Of a stretch of 64,000 nucleotides of DNA, positions 8,992 through 17,501 are shown one piece after another (positions within the stretch are counted from its first letter, which is position 1; the number at the start of each line of letters is the position of its first letter). This DNA is from DASXAI01 sp963728985 (lineage in GTDB: Bacteria > Actinomycetota > Acidimicrobiia > Acidimicrobiales > Ilumatobacteraceae): positions 496,001 to 560,000 of the forward strand of contig CAVSME010000001.1 in the NCBI GenBank assembly GCA_963728985.1. The letters are read 5' to 3'. The notes under the pieces are model-generated. The model was not told where the DNA came from. It made no database searches and saw nothing but the letters and a program-made list of their open reading frames with translations. The translations under genes were made by a program, and so were the position numbers.

Positions 8992-11410
8992 GTGAGCTCA
9001 CGCTGGACTCGCTGGTTGGTCGCGGCCCTGTTGCTGGTGACCGTGGCGCTGCCGGCGTCCACCCATGGCCCGCTGGCGGCGGCGTCGGGGGCGCCGCTGG
9101 GGGCGGCCGCCGAGCGCTCGGCCTTGCCCACCGATCCCAACGACGGCGTGGCCTGGGCCAACTACCTGCGGTCCTTCGGCGAGAACCTGGCGCCGATCAC
9201 CACCAGCGCCGAGCTCTCGGCCGGGCCCCAGCGCCACGCCGAGTGGCTGGCCGCCTTCCATGCCGCCGGCGATCCGTACTGCGCCCACGGCCAGGACGCC
9301 ACCCACACCTGGCCGGCGGGCGAGAACCACGACCACAACGTGCTCTACTGCGGCCCCCCGACCCTCGGCGCCGCCATCCAGGGCTGGGTGGACACGCCGT
9401 ACCACGGCGCTGGGTTCGTCGACCCGGCGACGACCGCCATCGGCTTCGGCTTCGCCGGGGACACCTCCACTGGCCTGTTCGCCGAGGACGGCGGGCCGGC
9501 GCTGTCCGCGCTGGCCGAAGCCCGGCGGCGTGCTGCCGTCGCCGGCCATGACGACGGGTGAGAGCCCCGACCCCAAGGCGGCATGCGGCTACCCCGCCGG
9601 GTGGGTGGGCCGGCCCATCTTCCTGTCGCTGCCCGCTCCCGCCGCGTTCGTCGCCTCGAGCATCGTCGGCCCCAGCGGTCCGGTGGCCCACTGCCCCCTC
9701 CACGCCAACCCCTTCGAGGCGGGCGCGCCCCTCCTCGAGGCGGGCGACACCACCGGCCAGATCGCGCTGCTGGCCCAGCTCCCGTACGAGCAGCGCCAGA
9801 CCTACACCGTCACCGTGGTCACGTCGAGCGGCACGACCACGTGGTCCTTCGCCGTCGGCGACGTGCCAGGGGCGCCCACCGTGACGGCGGCACCGAGCGG
9901 CGCCGGAGAGCTGACCGTGTCCTGGCAGCCCGCCGACGGCCACGGCCTCCCCATCACCAGCTACCGGGTCGATGACGTCACCAGCGGCCAGTTCCAGGTC
10001 GTCGGCGGCGGGCAGACCTCGGCCACGTTCGGGGGCGTGCCGATCGGGGTCCTCCACGAGTTCCGGGTCGTGGCCACCAACGATCTCGGCAACGGCCCGC
10101 CCGGCGCCGCCGCCGCCGTCGCCATCGACGCGCCGGAGGCGCCGGCGATCGTGTCGGTCGTGCCCGGGAGCGCCAGCGCGTTCGTCAGCTGGACGTTCAC
10201 CCAGAAGGAGTCGGCGCCGGCCTCGGGCTTCCAGGTGCAGCTCGACAACGACCCACCGCTCAACGTCGGCTACGTGACCGAGCGGACGCTCGCCGCCCTC
10301 CAGGACGGGCACACGTACACGGTGCGGGTGCGCGCCACGAACATGACGATCGCCGGCGCGTGGTCCGAGACCCGCACCGTGACGCCGACCGCCGCCGGGC
10401 GCCTGTTCCACGGCCTGCCGCTGCCGGTCCGCGCCATCGACACCCGCGCCGCGTCCGGACCCGTCGACCCGGGTGAGGTGCTGGCGGTGCCGGTCGTGCC
10501 TGCCACCGGCGTGACGCCGACGGTCGTGGCCGCCATCTCGATGAACGTGACCGCCACCAACGCCACCGGTCCCGGCTACTTCACGGCGTGGCCCTGCGAT
10601 CAGCCGCAGCCGCTGGCGTCGAGCCTCAACTACGCCGGCGGTGAACCCGGTGTTCCCAACCACGCCATCGTCCCCGTTGCCCGTGACGGCACCGTGTGCA
10701 TCACGACCGGCGTGCACGCCGCCGACGTCATCGTCGACGTCGACGGGTGGTTCTCGTTCAGCGCCGGTCTGACGCCCGAGACACCGCGCCGGGCGCTCGA
10801 CACCAGGCCCACCGGGCCGACCACCGACGCGGCCGTCGCCGCCGTGCCCGCCGGCTCCCTTGCCGCCGTCGTGAACCTCACGACGGCCGGCGGGTCCGGC
10901 GCCGCCGGCTTCGTGACGGCCTATCCGTGCGGGACCGCGATACCGCTGGCGTCCAACCTCAACTTCGAGGCCGGCCAGGTCGTGGCCAACGCCGCGGTCG
11001 TGCCCGTGGCCGCCGACGGGTCGTTGTGCCTCCACGCCAGCACGCCGACGAACCTCGTCGTGGACGTGGCCGGTGCCGTCACCGACAACTACGTGGCGGC
11101 AACGCCGACGCGCCTGCTCGACACCCGCCAGCACGACGGGCCGGTCACCGAGGCCATCGTCTCGGCCGCGCCGCCGGGGTCGGCCGCGGCCATCTTGAAC
11201 GTGACCGCGGCGGGCGGCTCGACCGCCGATGGCTTCATCACCGTGTACCCCGCCGACGTGCCGCTGCCGCCCACATCGAACGTCAACTTCCGGGCCGGCC
11301 AGGTCGTTCCCAACGCCGCCGTCGTCCACCCCGACGTCAACGGCGCCGGGAAGCTGACCACCAGCACCGCCGTGCAACTGGTCGTCGACACGTTCGGCTC
11401 GTTCCTCTGA
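8992..11410 (+). CDS. Secreted CAP-domain protein with FnIII and three C-terminal DTR modules, apparent +1 frameshift
   Basis: A signal peptide (WLVAALLLVTVALPAST) precedes a CAP/SCP domain (about residues 40-165: NYLRSFGENLAPI, HAEWLAA, and GWVDTPYHGAGF, including the SCP-type His). The frame ends at 9561. The homologous continuation RWPKPGGVLPSPAMTTGESPDP... lies one frame on and runs to 11410. Removing one base near the GGG at 9493-9495 restores a protein of about 805 residues. The second part has two fibronectin-III-like domains (9870-10390) and three modules signed AIDTR, ALDTR and LLDTR. The GTG at 8992 has GGAGGGG just upstream. CAP domains bind lipids or act as proteases; the role here is unknown. 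Confidence 0.78.
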
Positions 11411-11420
11411 AGGCGCGGCG

Positions 11421-11465
11421 AACTGGGGCGCCGGCACACGACGTGCGCGTGCGGGCGCCCCAGTT
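11421..11465. terminator. Hairpin terminator between convergent genes
   Basis: Perfect 12-base arms AACTGGGGCGCC (11421-11432) and GGCGCCCCAGTT (11454-11465) enclose a 21-base loop that can pair further (GCACACG with CGTGCGC). It fills the 65-base gap between the stops of the convergent CAP-protein and lipoprotein genes, so it can serve both. There is no U-tract, as is common in high-GC actinobacteria. Confidence 0.7.
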
Positions 11466-11475
11466 GCAAGCGGTA

Positions 11476-12399
11476 CTACTTGATGAGCTTGCCGTCGGCA
11501 CCGACGACGAACCACACGCCGCCGCTGCCCTGGCCGTTGGTGTCACCGGCAGCGGCATCACCGGCGAACCGGTAGAGCGGCCACTTGCCGGCCTTCAGCA
11601 TCGAGCCTCCGCCGGGGGCGTCGACCGTGGTGATGGCCGCCGTGATGGCGGGATCGCCGGCCGGCTGGCCGGTCACCTTCGCCGCTGGCCACGCCTTGGC
11701 GCAGGCGTCGGCGCACGTCGGGGTGCCGTTGGCGTCCTTGGTGAAGGCGTAGAGCGTGTGCCCGTCGGCATCGACCATGATCTTGCCGAGCGGGGAGTCG
11801 GTCAGCTCCAGCGCAAGCGCGGGGGCCGGAGCGGGGGCCGCCGTGGTGGCCGGCGCCGCCGGGGCGACCGTGGTGGTGGCCGCCGCCTTGGCGTCGGTCG
11901 CCGTCTTCACGAGCTTGGCGTCGCTGGCGACGATGAACCACACGTCGCCGCTGCCCTGGCCGTTGAGGTCGCCAGGAGCGGCATCACCGGAGTAGGCGTA
12001 CAGCGGGAACTTGCCGGCCACGAGCTGCTCGGTGCCGTCATCACGTACGACCGTGCTGAAGACGCCGGTGTCCAGACCGGGACCGACGGACCACTGCGAG
12101 TCCACGATGACCGGCGGCCACGCCGCCGCGCAGGTGCTGTAACAGGTGCTCTTGGCATCAACGTCGTTGGTGAAGCCGTAGAGCGTGCGGCCGTCCGCCC
12201 CGATCAGGATCTTCCCGGTGGCGGTGTCGGCGACCTTCACGGCCACCGGAGCGCCGGCGATGGGAGCGGACGCGGGTCCGCCCACTTCGGCGGCAGCGGG
12301 CGCCGGCGCGGCGGCCGGCGAGTCGTTGGACCCCCCACCGCAGGCGGCGAGGCCGACGGCGGCGAGAGCGATGATGGCGACGAGGGGCTTCTTGTTCAT
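11476..12399 (-). CDS. Lipoprotein with two PF03640-type repeats
   Basis: 307 residues. A lipoprotein signal (MNKKPLVAIIALAAVGLAAC, lipobox cysteine at residue 20) precedes a Ser/Ala/Pro-rich spacer. Two homologous domains of about 105 residues follow (about 55-160 and 200-305). Each has 'GKI[LM]..DG[HR]TLY.FT.D', a Cys pair (TCYSTCAAAWPP and TCADACAKAWPA), 'K[FW]PLY...GDAA.GD.NGQGSG.VWF' and a terminal 'KL[VI]K'. This matches the family called 'secreted repeat of unknown function' (Lipoprotein_15). The paired cysteines suggest a disulfide or metal site. Its place next to cupredoxin, DUF6529-like and ferritin-like genes hints at a redox role, which is inference. Confidence 0.88.
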   Translation of the reverse strand: MNKKPLVAIIALAAVGLAACGGGSNDSPAAAPAPAAAEVGGPASAPIAGAPVAVKVADTATGKILIGADGRTLYGFTNDVDAKSTCYSTCAAAWPPVIVDSQWSVGPGLDTGVFSTVVRDDGTEQLVAGKFPLYAYSGDAAPGDLNGQGSGDVWFIVASDAKLVKTATDAKAAATTTVAPAAPATTAAPAPAPALALELTDSPLGKIMVDADGHTLYAFTKDANGTPTCADACAKAWPAAKVTGQPAGDPAITAAITTVDAPGGGSMLKAGKWPLYRFAGDAAAGDTNGQGSGGVWFVVGADGKLIK

Positions 12400-12463
12400 G
12401 GGTCGGGAACCTCCGTGAGTGGGTGCGGGTGTGATCGCAGTACGCCGGGCGTCGGGAGGCGGT

Positions 12464-12811
12464 TCACGCCACCACGAGGGTGCCGGTCATCTCCGGGTGG
12501 ATGGAGCAGAAGAACGTGTACGTGCCGGGGCGCGCCGGAGCGCGGAACGACACGGACGCGCTGCCGCGCGCCTTGACGTTGAACCCGCCGGCATCGGCCG
12601 TCACCGTGTGGTCGACAGCGTCACCGTTCACGACGGTGACGGTCGCGCCCCGGCGGGCCGTCGCCGCCGAGAACGTGAAGCCCTTGATCTGCACGGTGCC
12701 GGCCGGCGGCGGGGCCGCACTCGTCGATGTGCCTGGTTGGTAGAAGAGGGCGCCGGCGGTGAGCGCGCCGGCCGCGGCGCACACGACGACTGAACCCGTG
12801 ATCCGTTTCAT
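12464..12811 (-). CDS. Exported cupredoxin (plastocyanin-like blue copper protein)
   Basis: 115 residues. A signal peptide or anchor (ITGSVVVCAAAGALTAGALF) precedes one cupredoxin fold. The type-1 copper ligands are visible: His in VDHTV, then Cys, His and Met in the loop FFCSIHPEM near the C-terminus. The length is at the short end of the family, with only one domain. Exported cupredoxins carry single electrons between membrane redox proteins. It is transcribed divergently from a b561-like membrane protein and lies 64 bases downstream of nothing but the lipoprotein start, so it could be its electron partner. That pairing is inference. Confidence 0.87.
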   Translation of the reverse strand: MKRITGSVVVCAAAGALTAGALFYQPGTSTSAAPPPAGTVQIKGFTFSAATARRGATVTVVNGDAVDHTVTADAGGFNVKARGSASVSFRAPARPGTYTFFCSIHPEMTGTLVVA

Positions 12812-12840
12812 GGCCGACCTCTACGGCCCGGCTCACGCGG

Positions 12841-12854
12841 CGGTTCGCGAACCG
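12841..12854. promoter_or_regulatory. 14-base palindrome between divergent cupredoxin and DUF6529-like genes
   Basis: CGGTTCGCGAACCG is a perfect palindrome in the 71-base divergent gap, with partly symmetric flanks (CACG before, CGTG after). Position and symmetry suit a shared operator. No regulator family can be assigned from the sequence alone. Confidence 0.35.
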
Positions 12855-12882
12855 CGTCGTGGCCGCGGCCGTACCGCGACGC

Positions 12883-13449
12883 ATGACCTCGACGTTGCCC
12901 TCTCCCCCCGCGACCCAAGCTCGGGCCGGTCGACCGGCGGCGCTCATCGCGCCGGCGCTGGCGGGCGGCGCAGTGGCGCTCGCCCTCGGCGTCTACGGCC
13001 GCGTCCACGACCCCACCGGGCGCTCGATCAACGATCTCGGCTTCCCGTCGCTCCTGGCCATGAAGAGCACACTGGCAACGATCGCGGTGGTGCTGGCGCT
13101 GTTCCAGCTCGCCTCCGCGCTGCGCATGTACGGGCGCCTGCGCGTGCCCCGCACCGTGCCGCGCTGGCTACCGGCGGCGCACCGATGGAGCGGCACCGTC
13201 GCGTTCGTGGTGTCGCTGCCCGTCGCGTACCACTGCCTCTGGTCGCTCGGCCTGGCCACCGATCGCGGGGCCCGGCCCCTCGTCCACGGGCTGCTCGGAT
13301 GCGCGTTCTACGGCGCCGTCGCGACGAAGCTGCTCGCCCTGCGGACCTCACGGCTGCCGAGGTGGGCCATCCCGGTCGTGGGGGCCACGCTGGTGACCGC
13401 CCTCGTAGGGGTGTGGCTCACCTCGGCGCTGTGGTGGTTCACACGTTGA
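12883..13449 (+). CDS. DUF6529-like membrane protein (cytochrome b561-like topology)
   Basis: About 188 residues from ATG 12883 (an in-frame GTG at 12859 is an alternative). Five hydrophobic helices are visible, with polar residues kept inside or next to them: RVHDPTG, PAAHRWSGTVAF, VAYHCLW and PLVHGLLG. Several membrane-facing histidines at helix ends are what a b-type heme protein would need. I recognise the pattern as DUF6529, a poorly characterised actinobacterial family. Divergent linkage to an exported cupredoxin suggests electron transfer across the membrane; no heme binding is shown by the sequence. Confidence 0.7.
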   Translation: MTSTLPSPPATQARAGRPAALIAPALAGGAVALALGVYGRVHDPTGRSINDLGFPSLLAMKSTLATIAVVLALFQLASALRMYGRLRVPRTVPRWLPAAHRWSGTVAFVVSLPVAYHCLWSLGLATDRGARPLVHGLLGCAFYGAVATKLLALRTSRLPRWAIPVVGATLVTALVGVWLTSALWWFTR

Positions 13450-13466
13450 CCGCGTGCCGACTGGAG

Positions 13467-14087
13467 CTACTTGCGCTTGCTGTTGCTGGCGGCGGCGGGC
13501 TCCATCGTCTGGGCGCACACGATCTGGCGCAGCTCGTCGACGGCCCGGCACAGCGCGTCGACCTTGCCGTCCAGCGCGGCGATCTCGCTCGAGGTGGCGC
13601 TGGCGGCGGGCGCCTCGCACTCGGCGCCCTTCAGCAGGTTGTAGCAGTGGCGCAGCAGGCGGCCGGAGTCCCGCTCCTCGGCGATGTAGCGACCGAGCAG
13701 CTGGCCCGTCGTGATGTCGATGGTGGTGTCGTTGAACATGCCGGCGAAGATGTCCGGCCCGTCGGCGATCTCACGACCGAGGCCGAGCGCCTCGAACTTC
13801 TCGACGTCGCTCTTGTTGGAGCGGACGAGGTCCAGCTGCTCGGCGAGCTTCGGGTTGTCCTTCGGGATGAGGTTGTAGCCGAGCTCGTTGATGCGCTTGG
13901 CGAAGGCCAGCCCATGCTCACCCTCGCGGTGGCACACCGTGGTCAGGACCGCCTTCACGTCAGGGTTGGGCGTGGTCTCGATCCACGCGTTGAGGTAGCA
14001 GTGGGCATCCGTCTCGGCAACGGAGATGGCGTTCAAGAGACCGAGATAGCTGGGCTTGTCCGACACGTCGTGGCTCCTATTCGCCAT
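13467..14087 (-). CDS. Ferritin-like/rubrerythrin-type helical protein
   Basis: 206 residues, mostly helical. Candidate di-iron ligands follow the ferritin-like spacing: Glu in VAETDAHCYL, Glu and His in CHREGEHGLAF, Glu in YIAEERDSGRLLRH. The C-terminal 50 residues form a coiled-coil-like tail (ALDGKVDALCRAVDELRQIVCAQ) and a Lys-rich end. No signal peptide is present, so it is cytoplasmic. It converges with the DUF6529-like gene (17-base gap). The leader contains a hairpin whose loop holds the ribosome binding site. It may store iron or detoxify peroxide; the exact activity is unknown. Confidence 0.72.
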   Translation of the reverse strand: MANRSHDVSDKPSYLGLLNAISVAETDAHCYLNAWIETTPNPDVKAVLTTVCHREGEHGLAFAKRINELGYNLIPKDNPKLAEQLDLVRSNKSDVEKFEALGLGREIADGPDIFAGMFNDTTIDITTGQLLGRYIAEERDSGRLLRHCYNLLKGAECEAPAASATSSEIAALDGKVDALCRAVDELRQIVCAQTMEPAAASNSKRK

Positions 14088-14090
14088 GGC

Positions 14091-14110
14091 GGGATGTCCC
14101 TCGACATCCC
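14091..14110 (-). promoter_or_regulatory. Leader hairpin carrying the ribosome binding site
   Basis: Arms GGGATGT (14091-14097) and ACATCCC (14104-14110) pair perfectly around a six-base loop. On the minus strand the loop reads CGAGGG, the only Shine-Dalgarno-like stretch before the ATG at 14087. It may be a protein operator or a translation-control hairpin for the ferritin-like gene. Confidence 0.4.
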
Positions 14111-14211
14111 CTCTTCCTCAGATCAGTAGACGATATTCCCAGGCTGGAGGCGTGCCGCGCAAGCGCGCCGCGACGGATCAACCGGGCCGTCGTTGGGTAG
14201 GTCGCCGCCGC

Positions 14212-14859
14212 ATGTCGCCGACCGTTCCGATCTGGACCCCAGGCCCAACTGGCCGCGCCCTCGTCGTGGCGCCCCATCCCGACGACGAGGTCTTCGGGAT
14301 CGGCGGCCTCCTCCACGACCTCGGCCGGCTCGGTTGGTCAGTGGATCTCGTGGCCGTGACCGACGGCGAGGGGGCGTTCGGGACGGCCCCGGGCCGGGCC
14401 CACCTCGCCCGGCGCCGCCGCCAGGAGCAGCACTGCGCCCTCCACCAGCTCGGCCTCGGCACCGCCACCGTCCACCGCCTCGGCCTGCCCGACGGCGACC
14501 TCCAGGGCCACGAGGCGGCGATCGCCGCCGGCGTGCAAGCCGTGGCCGGCGGCGCCGACTGGCTGCTGACGACCTGGTGCCACGACGGTCACCCCGACCA
14601 CGAGGCCACCGGCCGCGCCGTCGCCCTGGTCGCCGCCGAGCTCGGCATCGCCCTCGCCCAGTTCCCGGTCTGGGGGTGGCGCCGCTTCCCGCGGTCGGGA
14701 CGCTGGCGGTGGCCCCTCGGCACGGGCACCAGCACCGCCAAGCACGCGGCGATGGCCGCCTTCGCCAGCCAGCTCGAGCCCAGTCCCCACGGTGCTCCGG
14801 TGGTGCCCGCCGCCCTCATGGAGCGGTGGCGGCGGGCCGACGAGGTACTCCTGGCATGA
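14212..14859 (+). CDS. PIG-L (LmbE) family N-deacetylase
   Basis: 215 residues from ATG 14212 (an upstream in-frame GTG at 14152 would add 20). The metal-binding motif APHPDDEVFG is near the N-terminus and the second histidine motif HPDHEATG lies mid-protein. Family members use zinc to remove acetyl groups from N-acetylglucosamine-type sugars or glycolipids (mycothiol, GPI and LmbE enzymes). This is the first gene of a coupled four-gene operon with a methyltransferase, a glycosyltransferase and an acyl-CoA dehydrogenase, so its substrate is probably a glycosylated or acylated small molecule rather than mycothiol. The four-base overlap ATGA leads into the next gene. Confidence 0.88.
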   Translation: MSPTVPIWTPGPTGRALVVAPHPDDEVFGIGGLLHDLGRLGWSVDLVAVTDGEGAFGTAPGRAHLARRRRQEQHCALHQLGLGTATVHRLGLPDGDLQGHEAAIAAGVQAVAGGADWLLTTWCHDGHPDHEATGRAVALVAAELGIALAQFPVWGWRRFPRSGRWRWPLGTGTSTAKHAAMAAFASQLEPSPHGAPVVPAALMERWRRADEVLLA

Positions 14860-15425
14860 CCCGTGTCCCACTGCGGCACTTCGACGACGGCTACCGCGAC
14901 GATCCCGACCCGTGGGACTTCAGCCGTCGCTTCTACGAGCAGCGCCGCTACGACCTCACCGTCGCGGCGTTGCCCCGCTCGCGCTACCGGCGCGCCTTCG
15001 AACCCGCCTGCGCCGTCGGCGAGCTGACCCGGCGGCTGGCCGAGCGGTGCGACGAGGTGGTCGCCAGCGACTGGGCGACCGCGGCAGTTGCCCGGGCGCG
15101 GGCCACCCAGGGCCATCTGACCAACGTGGCGTGGTCGGTGGCGGCGGTACCCGAGGACTGGCCCAGCGGGCGCTTCGACCTCGTGGTGCTGAGCGAGCTC
15201 GGCTACTACTTCTCGCCCGACGCGCTGGCGGGTGTGCGTGACCGCGCCATCGCGTCGCTCGAGCCGCACGGCACGCTCCTCGCCGTTCACTGGCTGGGGC
15301 ACAGCCCCGACCACTTGCTCCACGGCGATGAGGTGCACACCGTGCTCGGCGCCACGAACGCCCTCGCTCCCGGCGGCGCCTACCGCGACGATGGCTTCCG
15401 GCTCGACTGGTGGACGCGCCGGTGA
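14856..15425 (+). CDS. NodS-like SAM-dependent methyltransferase
   Basis: 189 residues. The opening 'DPWDFSRRFYEQRRYDLTVAALP' pattern is characteristic of the NodS family. The SAM-binding motif I appears as AFEPACAVGELTRRLAERC, with acidic motif II in VVASDWA and motif IV in FDLVVLSELGYYF. NodS N-methylates the deacetylated glucosamine of Nod-factor precursors after NodB deacetylation. A deacetylase gene directly precedes this one, so an analogous deacetylate-then-methylate order is plausible, by inference. It overlaps the PIG-L gene (ATGA) and the glycosyltransferase gene. Confidence 0.85.
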   Translation: MTRVPLRHFDDGYRDDPDPWDFSRRFYEQRRYDLTVAALPRSRYRRAFEPACAVGELTRRLAERCDEVVASDWATAAVARARATQGHLTNVAWSVAAVPEDWPSGRFDLVVLSELGYYFSPDALAGVRDRAIASLEPHGTLLAVHWLGHSPDHLLHGDEVHTVLGATNALAPGGAYRDDGFRLDWWTRR

Positions 15426-16129
15426 CGGCGTGGCACGTCGGCGTGGTGGTGCCCGCCCACGACGAGGAGGCATGGATCGGTCGGTGCATCGCCGGCGTGC
15501 AGGCGGCCATCGACGAAACGGGCCTGGAGCCCGGGCGGGTGCACGTGGCGGTCGTCGCCGATCGGTGCCGGGACGCCACCGCCGCCATCGCCCGTGCCCT
15601 GCTGGCGGGAACGGGCACCGTCATCGAGCTGACGACCGGCGGGGTCGGCGCGGCCCGGCGGGCCGGGACCGGCGCCGTGCTCGCCGCCTTCGCCGGTGTC
15701 GACCCGGCCACGATCTGGCTGGCCAACACCGACGCCGACACCGTCGTGCCGCCGTCCTGGCTCACCGATCACCTGCGGGTGGCCGAGACCGGCGCCGCCG
15801 CCGTGGCCGGGGTGGTGCGGGTCGACACCTTCCACGGCCACCCGGCCATCGTCACCGTCCGCTTCCACGAGATCTACGGCGGCGTCCACGACGACCACCC
15901 CCACGTGCACGGGGCCAACCTCGGCGTGCGGGCCGACGCCTACCTCGCCGCCGGCGGCTGGCCGGCGCTGACCTCGGGCGAGGACAACGGCCTCTGGGAT
16001 GCGGTGCGGGCCACCGGCGCGCCGGCCATCTCCACCCGGACCGTGCACGTCGTGACCAGCAGCCGCACGATCACGCGAGCGACCGGCGGGTTCGGCCAAT
16101 GGCTGGTGGAGCTGGCCGATGCCGGTTGA
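15410..16129 (+). CDS. Family 2 glycosyltransferase
   Basis: 239 residues from GTG 15410; the GTG at 15422, overlapping the previous stop as GTGA, is equally possible. The GT-A nucleotide-sugar fold begins VGVVVPAHDEEAWIGRCI, with a later Asp-x-Asp in WLANTDADTVVPPSWL (metal and nucleotide binding) and an acceptor-site acidic motif in SGEDNGLWD. No membrane helix is seen, so it is a soluble or peripheral enzyme. It is the third gene of the operon and overlaps the start of the acyl-CoA dehydrogenase. Donor and acceptor are unknown. Confidence 0.88.
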   Translation: MDAPVTAWHVGVVVPAHDEEAWIGRCIAGVQAAIDETGLEPGRVHVAVVADRCRDATAAIARALLAGTGTVIELTTGGVGAARRAGTGAVLAAFAGVDPATIWLANTDADTVVPPSWLTDHLRVAETGAAAVAGVVRVDTFHGHPAIVTVRFHEIYGGVHDDHPHVHGANLGVRADAYLAAGGWPALTSGEDNGLWDAVRATGAPAISTRTVHVVTSSRTITRATGGFGQWLVELADAG

Positions 16130-17093
16130 CGCCGCCGCCCGACTGCGCCAGGTCGCCGCCAGTGGGGCCCTCGATCTGCCTCTCCCCGGCGCTGGGGCGA
16201 CGCCGGACCGGCTCCGGGCGCTGCGGGCCCTGGCCGCCACCGAGGATCTGTCCGTGGTCCGCCTGGCTGAGGCCCACACGGACGCCATCGCCATCCTTCG
16301 CGAAGCGGACTGCGCCGTGCCGCCCACGGCGCTGCTCGGCGTGTGGGCGTCGAACCGGTCCGATGCGCCGGTGGTGGCGGAGCGCGGTGCCGGCGGCTGG
16401 CAGCTGCGGGGCACGAAGGGCTTCTGCTCCGGTGCCTCCGTCCTCGACGCCGCGCTGGTGACGGCCCAGGCCGGCGACGGCGAGCGGCTGTTCCTGGTCC
16501 CCCTCGACGACCCCGGCCTGCGCGTCGACCTGTCGATCTGGCGGAGCCCGGCCCTGGCGGCCGCGGCGACGGGCGCCGTGGCCTTCGAGACCGAGGTACC
16601 GCTCGACGCGGCGGTCGGCGGGCCCGGCTTCTACGCCGAACGGCCGGGCCTCTGGCACGGCGCCATCGGCGTGGCCGCCTGCTGGGCGGGCGGGGCCGAC
16701 GGTCTGGCGTCCACGGTCCGCTCGCGGATCGACGCCGGCGATGCCTCGGCCCGGGCGCACCTCGGCGCCATCGAAGCGGCCTGTTGGGGCATGACGGCGG
16801 TGCTGGCCGACACGGGCAGAGCCATCGACGCCGACCCGGACGACCGGGCCGGCGTCGGGTTCCCGCGCGCTCTGACGGTCCGCCACCTGATCGTGGAGCA
16901 CTGCCTCACCGTGCTCGACCACACGGATCGCGTGCTCGGACCGGTTCCCCTCGCCTTCGACGCCGCCCACGCCCAGCGGGTCATGGACCTGCGGCTCTAC
17001 CTGCAGCAGCACCACCCCGACCGCGACCTCGACGCCATCGGCCGCCACCACCTCGACGATCCGTCAGGCCGCGCAGGGCGTGCGGGCCAGTGA
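16119..17093 (+). CDS. Short acyl-CoA dehydrogenase-like protein
   Basis: 324 residues, some 50-60 shorter than typical acyl-CoA dehydrogenases. The middle beta-domain is recognisable (GTKGFCSGASVLDAALVTA; FLVPLDD; GAVAFETEVPLDA) and the C-terminal helical domain follows (LTVRHLIVEHC...QRVMDLRLYLQQHHPDRDLDAIG). The N-terminal helical domain is shortened. The terminal 'HHPDRDLDAIGRH' segment recalls nitroalkane or acyl-ACP-type relatives that lie outside fatty acid oxidation. It is the last gene of the coupled operon, which suggests oxidation of a carrier-bound or glycosylated intermediate; this is inference. The last 30 bases overlap a convergent gene remnant. Confidence 0.8.
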   Translation: MPVDAAARLRQVAASGALDLPLPGAGATPDRLRALRALAATEDLSVVRLAEAHTDAIAILREADCAVPPTALLGVWASNRSDAPVVAERGAGGWQLRGTKGFCSGASVLDAALVTAQAGDGERLFLVPLDDPGLRVDLSIWRSPALAAAATGAVAFETEVPLDAAVGGPGFYAERPGLWHGAIGVAACWAGGADGLASTVRSRIDAGDASARAHLGAIEAACWGMTAVLADTGRAIDADPDDRAGVGFPRALTVRHLIVEHCLTVLDHTDRVLGPVPLAFDAAHAQRVMDLRLYLQQHHPDRDLDAIGRHHLDDPSGRAGRAGQ

Positions 17094-17366
17094 CATGAAC
17101 GAGCAGAACTGCTCGGTCGTCACCTGCCACCCGCTGCCGGCCTGCGCCAGCGTTCCCGTCTGGGGCTTGTACGCCGGGTTGCCGGCGAATTCGATGTCGT
17201 AGGTGACCGTGGCCACCGGGCGGCCAAGGAGGGCCGCGAGGTCTTCCTCGACCAGACCGACGGCGGCGCCATGGGCTTCAGCGGCGTGCTCAGCGTGCCG
17301 TACGCCCTCGACCACCTGCTCCCGAAGCTGGCCGCCGCCGTCGACGGGAACCCGGCCACCACCTGA
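17064..17366. pseudogene. Two opposed gene fragments
   Basis: On the minus strand, the last 50 residues before the stop at 17064-17066 (VATVTYDIEFAGNPAY...WQVTTEQFCSFM) resemble the C-terminal end of actinobacterial low-molecular-weight antigen MTB12-like secreted proteins, but no signal peptide or N-terminal half is found. On the plus strand, the stretch REVFLDQTDGGAMGFSGVLS ending at the stop 17364-17366 looks like the C-terminus of another coding region without a start. I cannot identify that second family. The region is probably a decayed junction. Bases 17367-17501 hold nothing else recognisable. Confidence 0.4.
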
Positions 17367-17501
17367 CGGGCTGCCCGGAGGGCCGCGAAGATCCCGTCAA
17401 GCGACTTGTGTTCACCGACCGAAGGGCGTACACCTTCTGAGGGTCCGCCGAAGGCGCCGGACGGGTATGGCTACCGCAACGTCGCGGTGGTGGAGGTTGC
17501 T

